Shown here piece by piece: positions 9,419-18,212 of a DNA stretch of 64,000 bases. The translations under genes were made by a program, and so were the position numbers. The stretch's first letter is position 1. The number at the start of each line of letters is the position of its first letter. Source of the DNA: Desulfurococcaceae archaeon (GTDB lineage Archaea > Thermoproteota > Thermoprotei_A > Sulfolobales > Desulfurococcaceae); assembly GCA_028275705.1 (NCBI GenBank), contig JAPWUD010000003.1, forward strand, positions 27,383 through 91,382. The letters run 5' to 3'. The notes below the pieces were generated by a model, which saw only the letters and a list, made by a program, of their open reading frames with translations, did no database searches and had not been told where the DNA came from.

Positions 9419-9577
9419 CTATATATTCTTCAGCTTTGACCTCCTCCAGTGTCTGAGTCTAAATGAACGCCTCACTCTGAGCCTAGTTTTGAGTGTAACC
9501 CATAGGGGGATAGGCTTGTTACTATTATGTGCAGCTGCGAGTCTTAGTTTCCTAGCTACGTGTTTATTTCTAGCCAT
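9419..9577 (-). CDS. rpl39e: Ribosomal protein L39e
   Basis: A 52-residue, highly basic protein reading MARNKHVARKLRLAAAHNSN, then a PIPLWV stretch and an Arg-rich tail ending RRSKLKNI. This matches the L39e family, whose members line the nascent-chain exit tunnel. ATG at 9575-9577 follows a GGTGGTG site. It sits between PDCD5 and L31e in the expected archaeal order. Confidence 0.92.
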   Translation of the reverse strand: MARNKHVARKLRLAAAHNSNKPIPLWVTLKTRLRVRRSFRLRHWRRSKLKNI

Positions 9578-9589
9578 AAACACCACCAA

Positions 9590-9925
9590 CTACTTCCTCT
9601 TAAAAGTAATCTTAGTCTCCCTACGCGTCTGCTCATATAGCTCAGTCAACAACTTCTTTAAAAACTCATCTGTTATAGGTATTTGCACTCTACCACTCTG
9701 AGCAAGCATTATTAACTGTTCTTCAAGTGCAGAAGCCAACTCAGGCTTAACAAGCCGGAGATTGCTCAGTCTCTCCCTAGCCTCTGGTGTGAGTATTTGC
9801 CTTAATATTGCCTCTATACGAGCCCTCCTCTCCCTCTCCTCCTCCATTCTCTTCCTTAACTCAGCTAGTTTACGCATTCTGATTGCTTCTAATTCTTCAT
9901 CATAGCCAGCGTATTCATCGCTCAT
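9590..9925 (-). CDS. PDCD5/TFAR19-family DNA-binding protein
   Basis: The 111-residue helical protein has a charged N-terminal helix ([20 protein letters not shown]) followed by a three-helix bundle with [18 protein letters not shown] and a basic C-terminus. Archaeal homologues bind double-stranded DNA; the cellular role is not firmly known. Its start overlaps the S19e stop as ATGA, and the gene is part of the ribosomal run. Confidence 0.9.
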   Translation of the reverse strand: MSDEYAGYDEELEAIRMRKLAELRKRMEEERERRARIEAILRQILTPEARERLSNLRLVKPELASALEEQLIMLAQSGRVQIPITDEFLKKLLTELYEQTRRETKITFKRK

Positions 9926-10428
9926 GAACCACCACTCGTAGAACCAAGGATCTTTACTTGAATAGACTCGGGGAGGTATTTGGCAAGCTCTGGCTTCTCT
10001 CTAGCAACATCCATTAAAACCTCAATAGCTAGTCTATCTAGGAGAGCCTTCCCTTGAGGCGTCAAGATCCTCCCCTCCCTAGTTCTCCTAACGAGTTGCG
10101 CTTGCTCTAGTTGCTGGAGGATTTTTCTAATAGAATTACCCGGGGCCCAGTAACTCCTCTCCGGCCTACCACCCCTTCTCTTCCTCCCACCATACTCTTT
10201 TCTAAACTCGCTTAATCCAACTGGTTTACCGGCTTTGTATAGTTTCCTCAATATACTGGCGGCTCTATAGTACCACCAATCGGGGTCTTCAGGTGGTTTT
10301 TCCTTGAAGCAACCTGTCTTAACAAATTGGGCCCAGCTCGGCGGCTTCACCTCTGGAACGTTCTCTCTTAGATAACTAGCTAGCTTCTCAATTAACCTAT
10401 CAGCTGGCACCTCTAGAGCAGTAACCAT
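9922..10428 (-). CDS. rps19e: Ribosomal protein S19e
   Basis: Archaeal/eukaryal 30S head protein needed for small-subunit maturation in eukaryotes. The 168 residues hold typical blocks [39 protein letters not shown] and a winged-helix-like C-terminal half ending [13 protein letters not shown]. The C-terminus extends slightly beyond the usual length (about 150). Confidence 0.95.
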   Translation of the reverse strand: MVTALEVPADRLIEKLASYLRENVPEVKPPSWAQFVKTGCFKEKPPEDPDWWYYRAASILRKLYKAGKPVGLSEFRKEYGGRKRRGGRPERSYWAPGNSIRKILQQLEQAQLVRRTREGRILTPQGKALLDRLAIEVLMDVAREKPELAKYLPESIQVKILGSTSGGS

Positions 10429-10456
10429 GTCTAATTCCCCGTTTAAGTAATTAATT

Positions 10457-10771
10457 CTAGTGTTTTCTAGGTTGTTTTTCCTTTATAAGTATAATCGTGT
10501 AGCCACGCGTCTCGTATACTCTTGCACTAGTCGCTCTAGCTATTTCTTCAGCTATAGACTCAACATCATCTGTATAGCTCTTTCTAAAAGACTTCAATAC
10601 TTTTATCTTTACCACGTTGTGCTTCTCAAGTCTATTTTTAACCTCATTTATAAAAGACTCTGTTAACCCGCTTTTACCCAAGTGAACGTCAATCTTACCC
10701 GCTACCCTCTCCTTAATCCTCTCTTCGAGGCCTTTACCATGTATCTCCTCACCCAGCCGCATAGTAAACAC
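10457..10771 (-). CDS. YhbY/CRM-domain RNA-binding protein
   Basis: The 104-residue frame holds a CRM domain: KIDVHLGKSGLTESFINEV, then a GxxG-like loop region and a KVLKSFRKSYTDD-VESIA segment. Such proteins associate with pre-50S particles in bacteria; the archaeal role is presumed to be in ribosome biogenesis. The assigned start lies 70 nt inside the rnp4 gene in another frame. An ATG at 10762 is also available, but no good start exists outside the overlap without losing domain sequence, so the overlap is probably genuine. Confidence 0.85.
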   Translation of the reverse strand: MFTMRLGEEIHGKGLEERIKERVAGKIDVHLGKSGLTESFINEVKNRLEKHNVVKIKVLKSFRKSYTDDVESIAEEIARATSARVYETRGYTIILIKEKQPRKH

Positions 10772-11040
10772 CTATATACTACCCTCGATCCCCTGCCCTC
10801 ACTCTTAATTCTCACACTTAGTGTTAAGCTGGGTATTAAGGGTGCGAAGCACTTCCTACAATAACTTCTCTTGTATTTTCTGGGGATTTTAATCCTCGCC
10901 TTGCTCGCTATTCTTAGAGCTATTTCAATATATCTTCTCGCTAAGTCAAAATCCCCTGCACGGGCTTTCTCAAATGCTAGATTAAATAGTATCTCAACTC
11001 TCTCCCTTGCAATGGACTTCATTAATCTCTCTCGACTCAT
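10702..11040 (-). CDS. rnp4: RNase P protein component 4 (Rpp21/Rpr2)
   Basis: Protein cofactor of the RNase P ribozyme that matures tRNA 5' ends; it pairs with Rpp29. The 112 residues have two N-terminal helices (about 5-50) and a zinc ribbon with cysteine pairs in YCRKCFAPL and RCLLCGW. It is the first gene of the leftward ribosomal run, with a divergent promoter region shared with nep1 (11041-11121). Confidence 0.9.
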   Translation of the reverse strand: MSRERLMKSIARERVEILFNLAFEKARAGDFDLARRYIEIALRIASKARIKIPRKYKRSYCRKCFAPLIPSLTLSVRIKSEGRGSRVVYRCLLCGWVRRYMVKASKRGLRRG

Positions 11041-11121
11041 AGCTTATTCCACGTTGCTACATTAGAAAGAATAGTGTAGATAAGTTAAATACTAGATAAA
11101 GACATTAAAGGCGGTGTAAGA

Positions 11122-11814
11122 ATGGAGTCCAAGTTTAAACTCTTATTGCTAGAGGCTTCTCTCGAGACTGTACCCGTGGCGATAGCTCATCACCCATCAG
11201 TAGTAAAGACAGCTGCTAGGCGTGGTAAGAAGCCACTAGAAATACTTCTCGATAAGAGTTTACACTATCATGCAATGAAAAAACTACCTAACGCTGAGAA
11301 GAGGGGGAGACCTGATATAGTCCACATAGCTCTACTCGAGGCTTTAGAAAGCCCACTGAATAAAAAAGGTGAGCTACTCGTGTGCATGTACACTATAGAG
11401 AAACACGCAGTGTACATAGACCCCTCCACGAGGATTCCACGTAGCTACAATAGATTTGTTGGGTTAATGGAGCAGTTATTTAAAGAGGGGAGGATTCCTC
11501 CTGGTAGTGATAAACCATTAATTTACTTAAAGACAATTAGGCTCGGAGAATTGATCAAGGAGATTGGTGCAAGGGGGTTAATTCTACTCAGTGAGAAATG
11601 CAACTACAAATCAGTTTCATTTATAGCTGAAAAAGCCATTAGAGAAGAGCTTGCCGTGGGTGTAGGGGCTTTCCCACACGGAGACTTCGATGAGGAAACC
11701 ACTAGGTATGCAGACTATTGCTACTCTATTTACCCAGAGCCCTTGGCAACGCATATTGTTGTCTCAAGGGTATTAGTGGCTGTTGAAAAACTCCTCGGTG
11801 TTTTCGAGCTCTAG
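11122..11814 (+). CDS. nep1: rRNA pseudouridine N1-methyltransferase Nep1 (EMG1)
   Basis: SPOUT-family enzyme that methylates a pseudouridine in helix 35 of 16S rRNA. At 230 residues it has the N-terminal ASLETVP and ILLDKSLHYHAMKKL motifs, RGRPDIVHI (conserved substrate-binding Arg/Asp) and a C-terminal knot with VGAFPHGDF binding SAM. ATG 11122 follows a GGCGGTG site, with a TTAAATA TATA-like box near 11086. Confidence 0.93.
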   Translation: MESKFKLLLLEASLETVPVAIAHHPSVVKTAARRGKKPLEILLDKSLHYHAMKKLPNAEKRGRPDIVHIALLEALESPLNKKGELLVCMYTIEKHAVYIDPSTRIPRSYNRFVGLMEQLFKEGRIPPGSDKPLIYLKTIRLGELIKEIGARGLILLSEKCNYKSVSFIAEKAIREELAVGVGAFPHGDFDEETTRYADYCYSIYPEPLATHIVVSRVLVAVEKLLGVFEL

Positions 11815-11943
11815 CGGTATTACGATTAATAAGCGGTATTACAGTAGACTTGGGAACATTTTGAGAGGGTTTTATGTATTGTCAACAAGCTGTACTTATA
11901 ACCCTGTTATTACGGAGAATTACTATAGAGGGGATTCGTCGTC

Positions 11944-14900
11944 ATGCAGGAGAGTGTTGCTAAGCCTCGTGACCCACTAGATGAGTATGCTGAGTGGAAT
12001 AGACTTGATGTTAATGAAAATGCTAATAGGTATCAGGGCCCAAGTAGTTTCTTCGCATGGCTACTAGATAACTACACAGAGAGAGACGCCTTAAGCCTAC
12101 TTCCAAGCCATATTTTAAAAGCCCACATGGATGGAGTGATCTACGTCCACAAACTACCATACAGTGTCTGGATACCCTACTGCACAGGGCACAGTATTGC
12201 GGGTTTATTGAAGAAGGGGTTGAAGACGCCGACAGTTATATCTAGGCCTGCAAGGCACTTAGATACCTTTGTAGACCACGTGGCGAACTTCTTGATCACA
12301 ATGCAGCACTACTTCACTGGTGCTCAGGCATTATCAAGTGTTGAATGGTATGCAGGTCCCTTCATTAGAGTTGATAAACCAGAGGATAAAGCTATAAAAC
12401 AGCAAGTACAGAGGTTGTTATTCAACTTAAACTATCCAACGAGGATTGGCCTACAAACACCATTCACAAACTTCACGGTCACAATGAACGCTCCCAAGAA
12501 AATGCTTGAGGGAGATAAAGCAATATATGGAGGTGAGGAAGTAGGATTAATAGGCGAGTACGAGGAGGAGGCAAAGAGATTCATCAAAGTGCTTACAAAG
12601 CTATACCTCGAAGGAGATGCAGTAGGGCAGCCATTTACATTCCCAATACCAACACTCATGGTCACAGCAAAGTGGATCTGGGAAGACCCCGAAATACATG
12701 AGTTAATATTCAAAACAACAGCCAAGCGCGGAAGCTTCTACTGGCTAAACACAAGAATAGTTGATGCCGACGCATCATACGCGATGTGCCTCCACGACAA
12801 TGAAAAAATTACTGTAAAAGATGGTGATGTCGTCCGCGTTGTCACAATGGGAGAGCTTTTTGACGAGTACGCAGGTGAAAGAGAGTCTGTTGACCCAGAT
12901 GGTGCAGAGTGGTATAAGCCCGTGAAAGAGTTTGGAGTTTTAGCATTTGATTTCGAGTCAAAAGCGGTTGAATGGCGCTCGGTTAAGAGATTTCTTGTTA
13001 AGAAATCGAAGCGCGCTGTAAGGATCAAGTTAAGTGATGGAAAGGCCTTCATAGTTACACCTGATCATCCAATACCAGTATACTGTAAGTACACGAAACG
13101 AGTGGATCTCAAGAGAGCCGAAGATCTTCTCGGAGTCGAACAACTCGGAATGTACAAGATCCCGGTTCTAATGCATGAATTACCAGGTAAATACATTAAG
13201 CTAAAAGGAGAGATCGAGATTACTGTTGACGAGGAATTTGCCCGGTTCCTCGGATTATACTATGGCGGTGGAACGCTCATTAGGAACAAATATAACGCTA
13301 TGAGAATGAAGAGTCCTGATGAAATACGTGGAGAGTCTTACCTAAGTGGTGTTCAATTCTCTCTCGATAAGAGCAAGGTTGAATCTATAAACTTTATTAC
13401 TAGTTACGCGGTAAAGAATGGCTGGAGTATAAGGGAATGGGATGATCCAAGATATCCAAGCACTCACTACATTGCTATTTATTCAGCTCCACTTGCACAC
13501 ATACTATGGGATAATGGTGTAAGCCCGCACTCTGATGAGAAAAGAATACCTTGGTTTATCTACGCAAGCCCCCCATCAGTGAGGTTAAGCTTCCTCAAGG
13601 GCTTACTTGAAGCGGATGGATACTTCAGGCTTAAAACAATGAGTAAAATGCAGGCACGTTGGGAGCTTCATATCGGGAACCGAGACCTAGTAGAAGACAT
13701 AGTCTTGCTTGCATCAATAACGGGGATATCTACATACATACGTGGAAACAAAGATGGCTCAGACGCTGTATACATCCCTGCAAAGCCTGATGGGAGTTTT
13801 GAAACTAGTAATCCATTAAAGCACAGGAGAGAGGAACCAATTGCCTGGGTAAGTATTAAGAGTGTAGAAGAAGTAGTATTTGACTCAGAACAACGCTTTA
13901 TCGATATCGAGGTTGAAGGAATTCACTACTTCGTCCACAGTTCAGGTGCGATCACTCATAACTGTTGTCGCATATCTATTGATAAGAGTGAGTTGATGTA
14001 TGCTTATCAAAATGCTCTAAGGACTGGCTCTAAGTTCACTCTAAGTGCGCTTAAGAGGGATCTGGAACAGGTGCGTGAGGATTACTGGAGTAAGATTGAG
14101 AGGCAGAGGTTTGGTGGTTTATGGGCTTTGCCCGATATTACTGGCTCTGTGAATGTCGTGGATGTTAATTTACCACGGATCGCCCTGGAGGCGGGGAGAG
14201 AGGAGTCTAGGTTCTGGGAGCTCTACTCCGAGAGGCTTAAGTTGATCAAGGAGGCCGTTGACTGGTTTAGAAGTAGGTATATCAGAATTATGAAGCAGTA
14301 CCCGAACTTCTACGCGATGATCCTAGAGTACATGCCTGGATTTCCAAGCTCACACTTCAACACTATTGGCATTATTGGATTACCTGAGGCCGCTGCGTTA
14401 CTAATGGGTGAGCCTAAGCTGTGGCTCAATGGCTCTAGGAGGGATTGGCTGAGGGCAGCTGAGTTAATGAGGAGAATGGTTGAGTATGCTACAAAACATG
14501 CTAGAGACTGGATGAAGGAGGAGGGTGTTCCATGGAATGTAGAGGAGGTTCCTGGAGAATCTGCCGCTCCAAAATTAGCAATCAAGGATTTGAAGCTGTA
14601 TCCAGAGCTTAGAGAGTACCTACCAGCGGAGCCACTGTATAGTACGAGTATTGCACCATACTACTCGGATATGGAGTTACCAGATAGAATTGAAGTAGAG
14701 CAGAGAGTGCAGAAGTACTTCACTGGCGGCGTAATGATGCACATATTCCTCGGTGAGGAAGCAGATCCAGAGGCATTGGCAAATCTAGCCAAGAAGCTTA
14801 TTGATACAGACATAGTCTACTGGAGCTTTACACCCGCTATAACACACTGTAACAACTGCGATGCAACGTTCACGGGGATATATAAGACTTGCCCAAGGTG

Positions 14901-15015
14901 TGGTAGTGAAAACGTAGATATATGGAGTAGGATTATAGGGTACTACCGTCCACTGAGAAACTGGAATCCATATAGACGCAGAGAGTTCTGGCAGAGGAAA
15001 CACTATAGTTTTTAA
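11944..15015 (+). CDS. nrdD: Anaerobic (class III) ribonucleoside-triphosphate reductase with in-frame intein
   Basis: Glycyl-radical enzyme that makes dNTPs without oxygen. The 1023-codon frame encodes two extein parts (residues 1-281 and 674-1023, 631 aa together) split by a 392-residue intein. The exteins show the conserved cysteine neighbourhood WIPYCTGHSI, the AMCCRI block (rebuilt by splicing), a C-terminal four-cysteine zinc site (CNNC and CPRC) and RIIGYYRP, whose Gly is the expected radical site. An N-terminal ATP-cone is not apparent; the protein starts directly in the catalytic barrel, so allosteric activity control may be absent. ATG 11944 sits about 50 nt after an ACTTATAA TATA-like box. 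The activase gene follows at once. Confidence 0.95.
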   Translation: MQESVAKPRDPLDEYAEWNRLDVNENANRYQGPSSFFAWLLDNYTERDALSLLPSHILKAHMDGVIYVHKLPYSVWIPYCTGHSIAGLLKKGLKTPTVISRPARHLDTFVDHVANFLITMQHYFTGAQALSSVEWYAGPFIRVDKPEDKAIKQQVQRLLFNLNYPTRIGLQTPFTNFTVTMNAPKKMLEGDKAIYGGEEVGLIGEYEEEAKRFIKVLTKLYLEGDAVGQPFTFPIPTLMVTAKWIWEDPEIHELIFKTTAKRGSFYWLNTRIVDADASYAMCLHDNEKITVKDGDVVRVVTMGELFDEYAGERESVDPDGAEWYKPVKEFGVLAFDFESKAVEWRSVKRFLVKKSKRAVRIKLSDGKAFIVTPDHPIPVYCKYTKRVDLKRAEDLLGVEQLGMYKIPVLMHELPGKYIKLKGEIEITVDEEFARFLGLYYGGGTLIRNKYNAMRMKSPDEIRGESYLSGVQFSLDKSKVESINFITSYAVKNGWSIREWDDPRYPSTHYIAIYSAPLAHILWDNGVSPHSDEKRIPWFIYASPPSVRLSFLKGLLEADGYFRLKTMSKMQARWELHIGNRDLVEDIVLLASITGISTYIRGNKDGSDAVYIPAKPDGSFETSNPLKHRREEPIAWVSIKSVEEVVFDSEQRFIDIEVEGIHYFVHSSGAITHNCCRISIDKSELMYAYQNALRTGSKFTLSALKRDLEQVREDYWSKIERQRFGGLWALPDITGSVNVVDVNLPRIALEAGREESRFWELYSERLKLIKEAVDWFRSRYIRIMKQYPNFYAMILEYMPGFPSSHFNTIGIIGLPEAAALLMGEPKLWLNGSRRDWLRAAELMRRMVEYATKHARDWMKEEGVPWNVEEVPGESAAPKLAIKDLKLYPELREYLPAEPLYSTSIAPYYSDMELPDRIEVEQRVQKYFTGGVMMHIFLGEEADPEALANLAKKLIDTDIVYWSFTPAITHCNNCDATFTGIYKTCPRCGSENVDIWSRIIGYYRPLRNWNPYRRREFWQRKHYSF
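12787..13962 (+). other. Intein in NrdD (residues 282-673), degenerate DOD endonuclease
   Basis: The intein begins with Cys282 (CLHDNEKITV) and ends FVHSSGAITHN before Cys674. The splicing blocks are present: N-terminal Cys, TPDH block B near residue 375, penultimate His and terminal Asn, and Cys at +1. It is inserted at the invariant AM/CC motif of NrdD, a typical active-site location. The LAGLIDADG endonuclease region has blocks FLGLYYGGGT and FLKGLLEADGY. In the first block the catalytic acidic residue is replaced by Gly. CGN arginine codons (about ten) are commoner than in the flanking exteins, hinting at acquisition by transfer. Confidence 0.93.
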
Positions 15016-15033
15016 GCAACTGGTGTGTATTTA

Positions 15034-15792
15034 TTGAGTAAACTACTCGCAGCGGGATGGAAGAGCGTATCACTAGTAGATGTCGTTGAACACCCGTCTT
15101 TTACACTATGGCTATGCGGATGCAACTTAATGTGTCCATTCTGCCACAACTGGAGACTAGCCGAGCGAGACTCGAAGATATGTAAGTGGATTGACATTGC
15201 TGAGATACTCAAAGAGGTTGTTGCTAGTAGGTTTCTAGTAGACTACCTCCACGTGACTGGTGGAGAGCCACTAATGCAATATAGTTCACTAAGGGATCTA
15301 CTCGTCGGGGCCCACAGGGCTGGATTAATGAACTCTCTGAATTCAAACCTAACACTACCCGTTAAATACCTAGCATACCTAGTTGAAGCTGGAGTAGTGG
15401 ACCACGTCGCGACAGATCTCAAAATCCCGCCAAGTATTTTATTTGGACTACCTGAGAAGTCTACATTGGTCTTGTGGAGAAACTACTTGGAGAACTTAAA
15501 GTTGATCATGGGGAGTAAAATACCATTAGAGTTGAGGATACCACTACACAGAGGCCTCACATTAGAAGTTCTCAAGAGGCATCTAAGCGAAGTACTCCCA
15601 TACATAACACGTACTGAGACAACAGTAGTGTTGAATCAACTCATAGGCGAGCCGTTGACAAACCCCCGTAATCCAGCTTGGTGTAGGGAGTACTGTGGAG
15701 TTGGAGAAGAGTTAGTTAAAGCCATTGTAGAGGCTTTGAGTGATGTGGGGTTTAAAAAGATCATTGTGAGGAGTATACCGGGGTTCGCGTGA
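15034..15792 (+). CDS. nrdG: Anaerobic ribonucleotide reductase activating enzyme (radical SAM)
   Basis: Uses SAM and a 4Fe-4S cluster to generate the glycyl radical on NrdD. The radical SAM signature CNLMCPFC is near the N-terminus, followed by VTGGEPLMQ. A C-terminal CREYC pair may bind another metal. At about 250 residues it is longer than E. coli NrdG and closer to archaeal NrdG/PflA-like proteins. TTG at 15034 is preferred (GGTG 8 nt upstream), although GTG at 15025 is in frame. It begins 18 bp after nrdD. Confidence 0.9.
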   Translation: MSKLLAAGWKSVSLVDVVEHPSFTLWLCGCNLMCPFCHNWRLAERDSKICKWIDIAEILKEVVASRFLVDYLHVTGGEPLMQYSSLRDLLVGAHRAGLMNSLNSNLTLPVKYLAYLVEAGVVDHVATDLKIPPSILFGLPEKSTLVLWRNYLENLKLIMGSKIPLELRIPLHRGLTLEVLKRHLSEVLPYITRTETTVVLNQLIGEPLTNPRNPAWCREYCGVGEELVKAIVEALSDVGFKKIIVRSIPGFA

Positions 15793-15793
15793 A

Positions 15794-16687
15794 ATGAAGC
15801 ACTTGCCCTCAGTTAAGCTACTGTACTATATACCCGAGGCAGAGAATATAGTGGCTTCAAGCGCTAAGGCAACACTTACACCGAGGGAATTCAATAGTAT
15901 AATTGAAAAAATGAGTAGAGGTGATGTAGATAAATGGATTTTAGAGTTAATTGTGAGGGGTCATGGTAGTCCATTGGAGCACAGTGTGTACATATACGAG
16001 GTTACTTGTAGTAGAGTTTGTAGTCATCAATTGGTTAGACATAGACATGCAAGCTACACTCAGCTAAGTCAGAGGTATAGTGATAAGTACTTGCGGGGTT
16101 TAGTGGAGTATGCATCTAGGGTTCTAGGCAGGGAGAACCCAAAAACTTTTAATGAAGCAGCGAGTCTACTACTAGAGGCTGTGGAGAAAATTAGTGACTT
16201 CGGTGAATTACTAGAATTGGCTTCAGAGGCGTATATTATTCCACCACGCGTCGTGGAGAATAGAGATGTAGAGTTTCTGAGGGAATTACTGAGATCAACT
16301 GTAATCTACTACCGTGCACTAGGTAATGGAGCTTCATACGAGGATGCACGATACATACTGCCACAAGCTGTTAAGACAAGGGTAATAGTGTCTATGAATG
16401 CTAGGGAGCTTGTAGAGGTGTTCCTACCACTTAGAATGTGTAGTCGTGCACAATGGGAGATTAGATCTATAGCTTGGCAACTCTGGAGGCAGCTGGTAGA
16501 TGTACACCCAGCTATTTTCAAGTACTCTGGTCCAAGATGCATACTAATGGAGAATAGGACTAGGGGGTCCCCATGTACACTACAGGAGTTTCTAGAGGGT
16601 AGGTGTGAATTCACAATAGAGAGATGCCCCGAGAAAACCCCTAGAAACAAGATAAGGGATTGTTTAAAAACATCTATTTATCATTGA
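15794..16687 (+). CDS. thyX: Flavin-dependent thymidylate synthase ThyX
   Basis: Makes dTMP from dUMP with methylene-THF and FAD/NADPH. The signature RHRxxSxxxxSxR is present as RHRHASYTQLSQRY. The 297 residues include the conserved HGSPLEH near the N-terminus and a C-terminal LPLRMCSRAQWEIR region. It is somewhat longer than typical (about 220-250) because of a Cys-containing C-terminal extension. ATG lies directly after the nrdG stop, so co-translation is likely. Confidence 0.95.
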   Translation: MKHLPSVKLLYYIPEAENIVASSAKATLTPREFNSIIEKMSRGDVDKWILELIVRGHGSPLEHSVYIYEVTCSRVCSHQLVRHRHASYTQLSQRYSDKYLRGLVEYASRVLGRENPKTFNEAASLLLEAVEKISDFGELLELASEAYIIPPRVVENRDVEFLRELLRSTVIYYRALGNGASYEDARYILPQAVKTRVIVSMNARELVEVFLPLRMCSRAQWEIRSIAWQLWRQLVDVHPAIFKYSGPRCILMENRTRGSPCTLQEFLEGRCEFTIERCPEKTPRNKIRDCLKTSIYH

Positions 16688-16792
16688 TTGGAGACTCGGA
16701 AAGCAATACTAAGTTGATAATTTTAGCCAATAGAACTACTGCTCTACTGCTTTAAAGTCTATACTTTGGAATACACCTAGGGGTGGTTGATA

Positions 16793-17320
16793 GTGATTCT
16801 TAGTGACTGGGATATAAGGGTTTACCTCGAGAAGAAACTACTCGTCATTAACCCCCTTTATGAGGACACTGTAAGGGAGAATGGAGTTGACTTGAGGTTT
16901 GGCTTTCGCTTCTGTAGATTCAAGGGTGGCGATGTATTGATTGACACGTTGACTATGAATATACCTGAAGCACTAGAGTGTGTAGATGTAGAGAGGAGTC
17001 TGGGGTTTATTGTCAAGCCACATGAGCACGTGTTAGCGACTACAATGGAGTGGGTTGAGCTACCACACGACCTCGTTGGACTAGTGAACCTTAGGAGTAG
17101 CTTTGCAAGGGCAGGACTCTACATACCCCCAACAGTCATAGACGCGGGCTTCAAGGGGAATATAACCATTGAGTTAATTGGTGGAGTCCACCCAGTTAAA
17201 ATATACCCAGAGCAGAGGTTCCTACACGTAGTCTTCCTCAGGACAAGCAGCCCAGTCTACAAGCCATACCAGGGGAAATACCAGGGGCAAGTAAACGTGA
17301 CACCGCCGAAGCCAGATTAG
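16793..17320 (+). CDS. dcd: dCTP deaminase
   Basis: Deaminates dCTP to dUTP, feeding ThyX. Conserved blocks are ENGVDLRFG, LRSSFARAGLYIPPTVIDAGFKG (split here as family landmarks: SSFAR, DAGFKG) and a C-terminal GKYQGQ. GTG at 16793 (176 residues) is chosen because the GGGGTGG site ends at 16786, directly against the alternative TTG at 16787. A bifunctional DCD-DUT cannot be excluded. It closes the nrdD-nrdG-thyX-dcd block. Confidence 0.93.
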   Translation: MILSDWDIRVYLEKKLLVINPLYEDTVRENGVDLRFGFRFCRFKGGDVLIDTLTMNIPEALECVDVERSLGFIVKPHEHVLATTMEWVELPHDLVGLVNLRSSFARAGLYIPPTVIDAGFKGNITIELIGGVHPVKIYPEQRFLHVVFLRTSSPVYKPYQGKYQGQVNVTPPKPD

Positions 17321-17333
17321 AATAAAGAGGTTG

Positions 17334-17432
17334 TGCCGCCGCCGGGATTTGAACCCGGGTCACGGGCTACCCACGCCTCCCACACCGGGGCTCGAGAGGC
17401 CCGCATACTTGACCGGGCTATACTACGGCGGC
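17334..17432 (-). tRNA. tRNA-Glu(CTC) with intron
   Basis: Acceptor GCCGCCG/CGGCGGC, discriminator A, T loop TTCAAAT, and anticodon stem CGGGC/GCCCG with loop CTCTCGA, giving anticodon CTC. The gene is 99 nt; removing 24 nt after position 37 leaves 75 nt. The mature sequence is nearly identical to tRNA-Glu(TTC) at 50246, but the introns differ in sequence and length. Confidence 0.93.
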
Positions 17433-17477
17433 ATCTATTATGTTTAAGTAGATTACGGGTTTTTTAAGCATTTATAT

Positions 17478-18212
17478 CTATTTTATTTCACAGTCTAGAT
17501 CAGTCTTTAAGTCCACATCTCCGAGAACAACCTCTTTCATTAATGGATCGAGAAAAATGTTAATCGATTTAAAAACAACACCAGCCTTAACTGCTTTATC
17601 AACAAATCTCTTAATAGCTTGGTCTACGCCACAGTATAGTTTAAAACCACGTGGATTTGGAACACCGGTGATGAAGACTACAAAAGCTCTACCACCATGC
17701 AATGCGTACTCCGCTAGCACTTCTAATTGTCTCCTACCACGCTGAGTTGGCGCATCAGGGTACCCGGCAAAACCACCCTCTAGCTCCATTACCGCGCTCT
17801 TCAACTCGACCAATACGATTTCACTATTGCATTTGAAGGCATAGTCTATTATCTCGCTTGATAACCTATAGTTTTTACCGAGTAGACTACAACCTCTAAG
17901 CCATGGAATTAGGCCTTTACCATGTGCCGCGATAAATGCTCTCTCCTGTATCAGTGTATCTACGAGGTATGCGTATTTGTCTTTTTCAACACCTATTAAT
18001 TTATGCTTCAACTTACCTGATTTATTCTCGATGCAGAAACCCTTCTTACCGTATTCAATAATCCCGCGTAGTCTACCAGTGTTGCCAAGGTATACTGTCT
18101 CTCTCCTCCCCGCGATCTCTGCTTCAACGGTGAATAAACTAGTTCTAGCTATAATCCTGCACTCTATGATCAGGGGTAGTGGGAGTATGGGTAGAGGGTT
18201 CAATACGCTCAA
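17478..18212 (-). CDS. sfsA: SfsA family DNA-binding/nuclease-like protein
   Basis: The 244-residue protein matches the SfsA family: an OB-like N-terminus (PLIIECRIIARTS, then TVYLGNTGRLRGII) and a nuclease-fold C-terminal half with IVLVELKSAVM, GGFAGYPDAPTQRGRRQL and GGRAFVVFI. The E-x-K motif resembles PD-(D/E)xK nucleases. The biological role is unsettled. The likely TTG start lies about 68 nt inside the upstream membrane-protein gene. Confidence 0.88.
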   Translation of the reverse strand: MSVLNPLPILPLPLIIECRIIARTSLFTVEAEIAGRRETVYLGNTGRLRGIIEYGKKGFCIENKSGKLKHKLIGVEKDKYAYLVDTLIQERAFIAAHGKGLIPWLRGCSLLGKNYRLSSEIIDYAFKCNSEIVLVELKSAVMELEGGFAGYPDAPTQRGRRQLEVLAEYALHGGRAFVVFITGVPNPRGFKLYCGVDQAIKRFVDKAVKAGVVFKSINIFLDPLMKEVVLGDVDLKTDLDCEIK

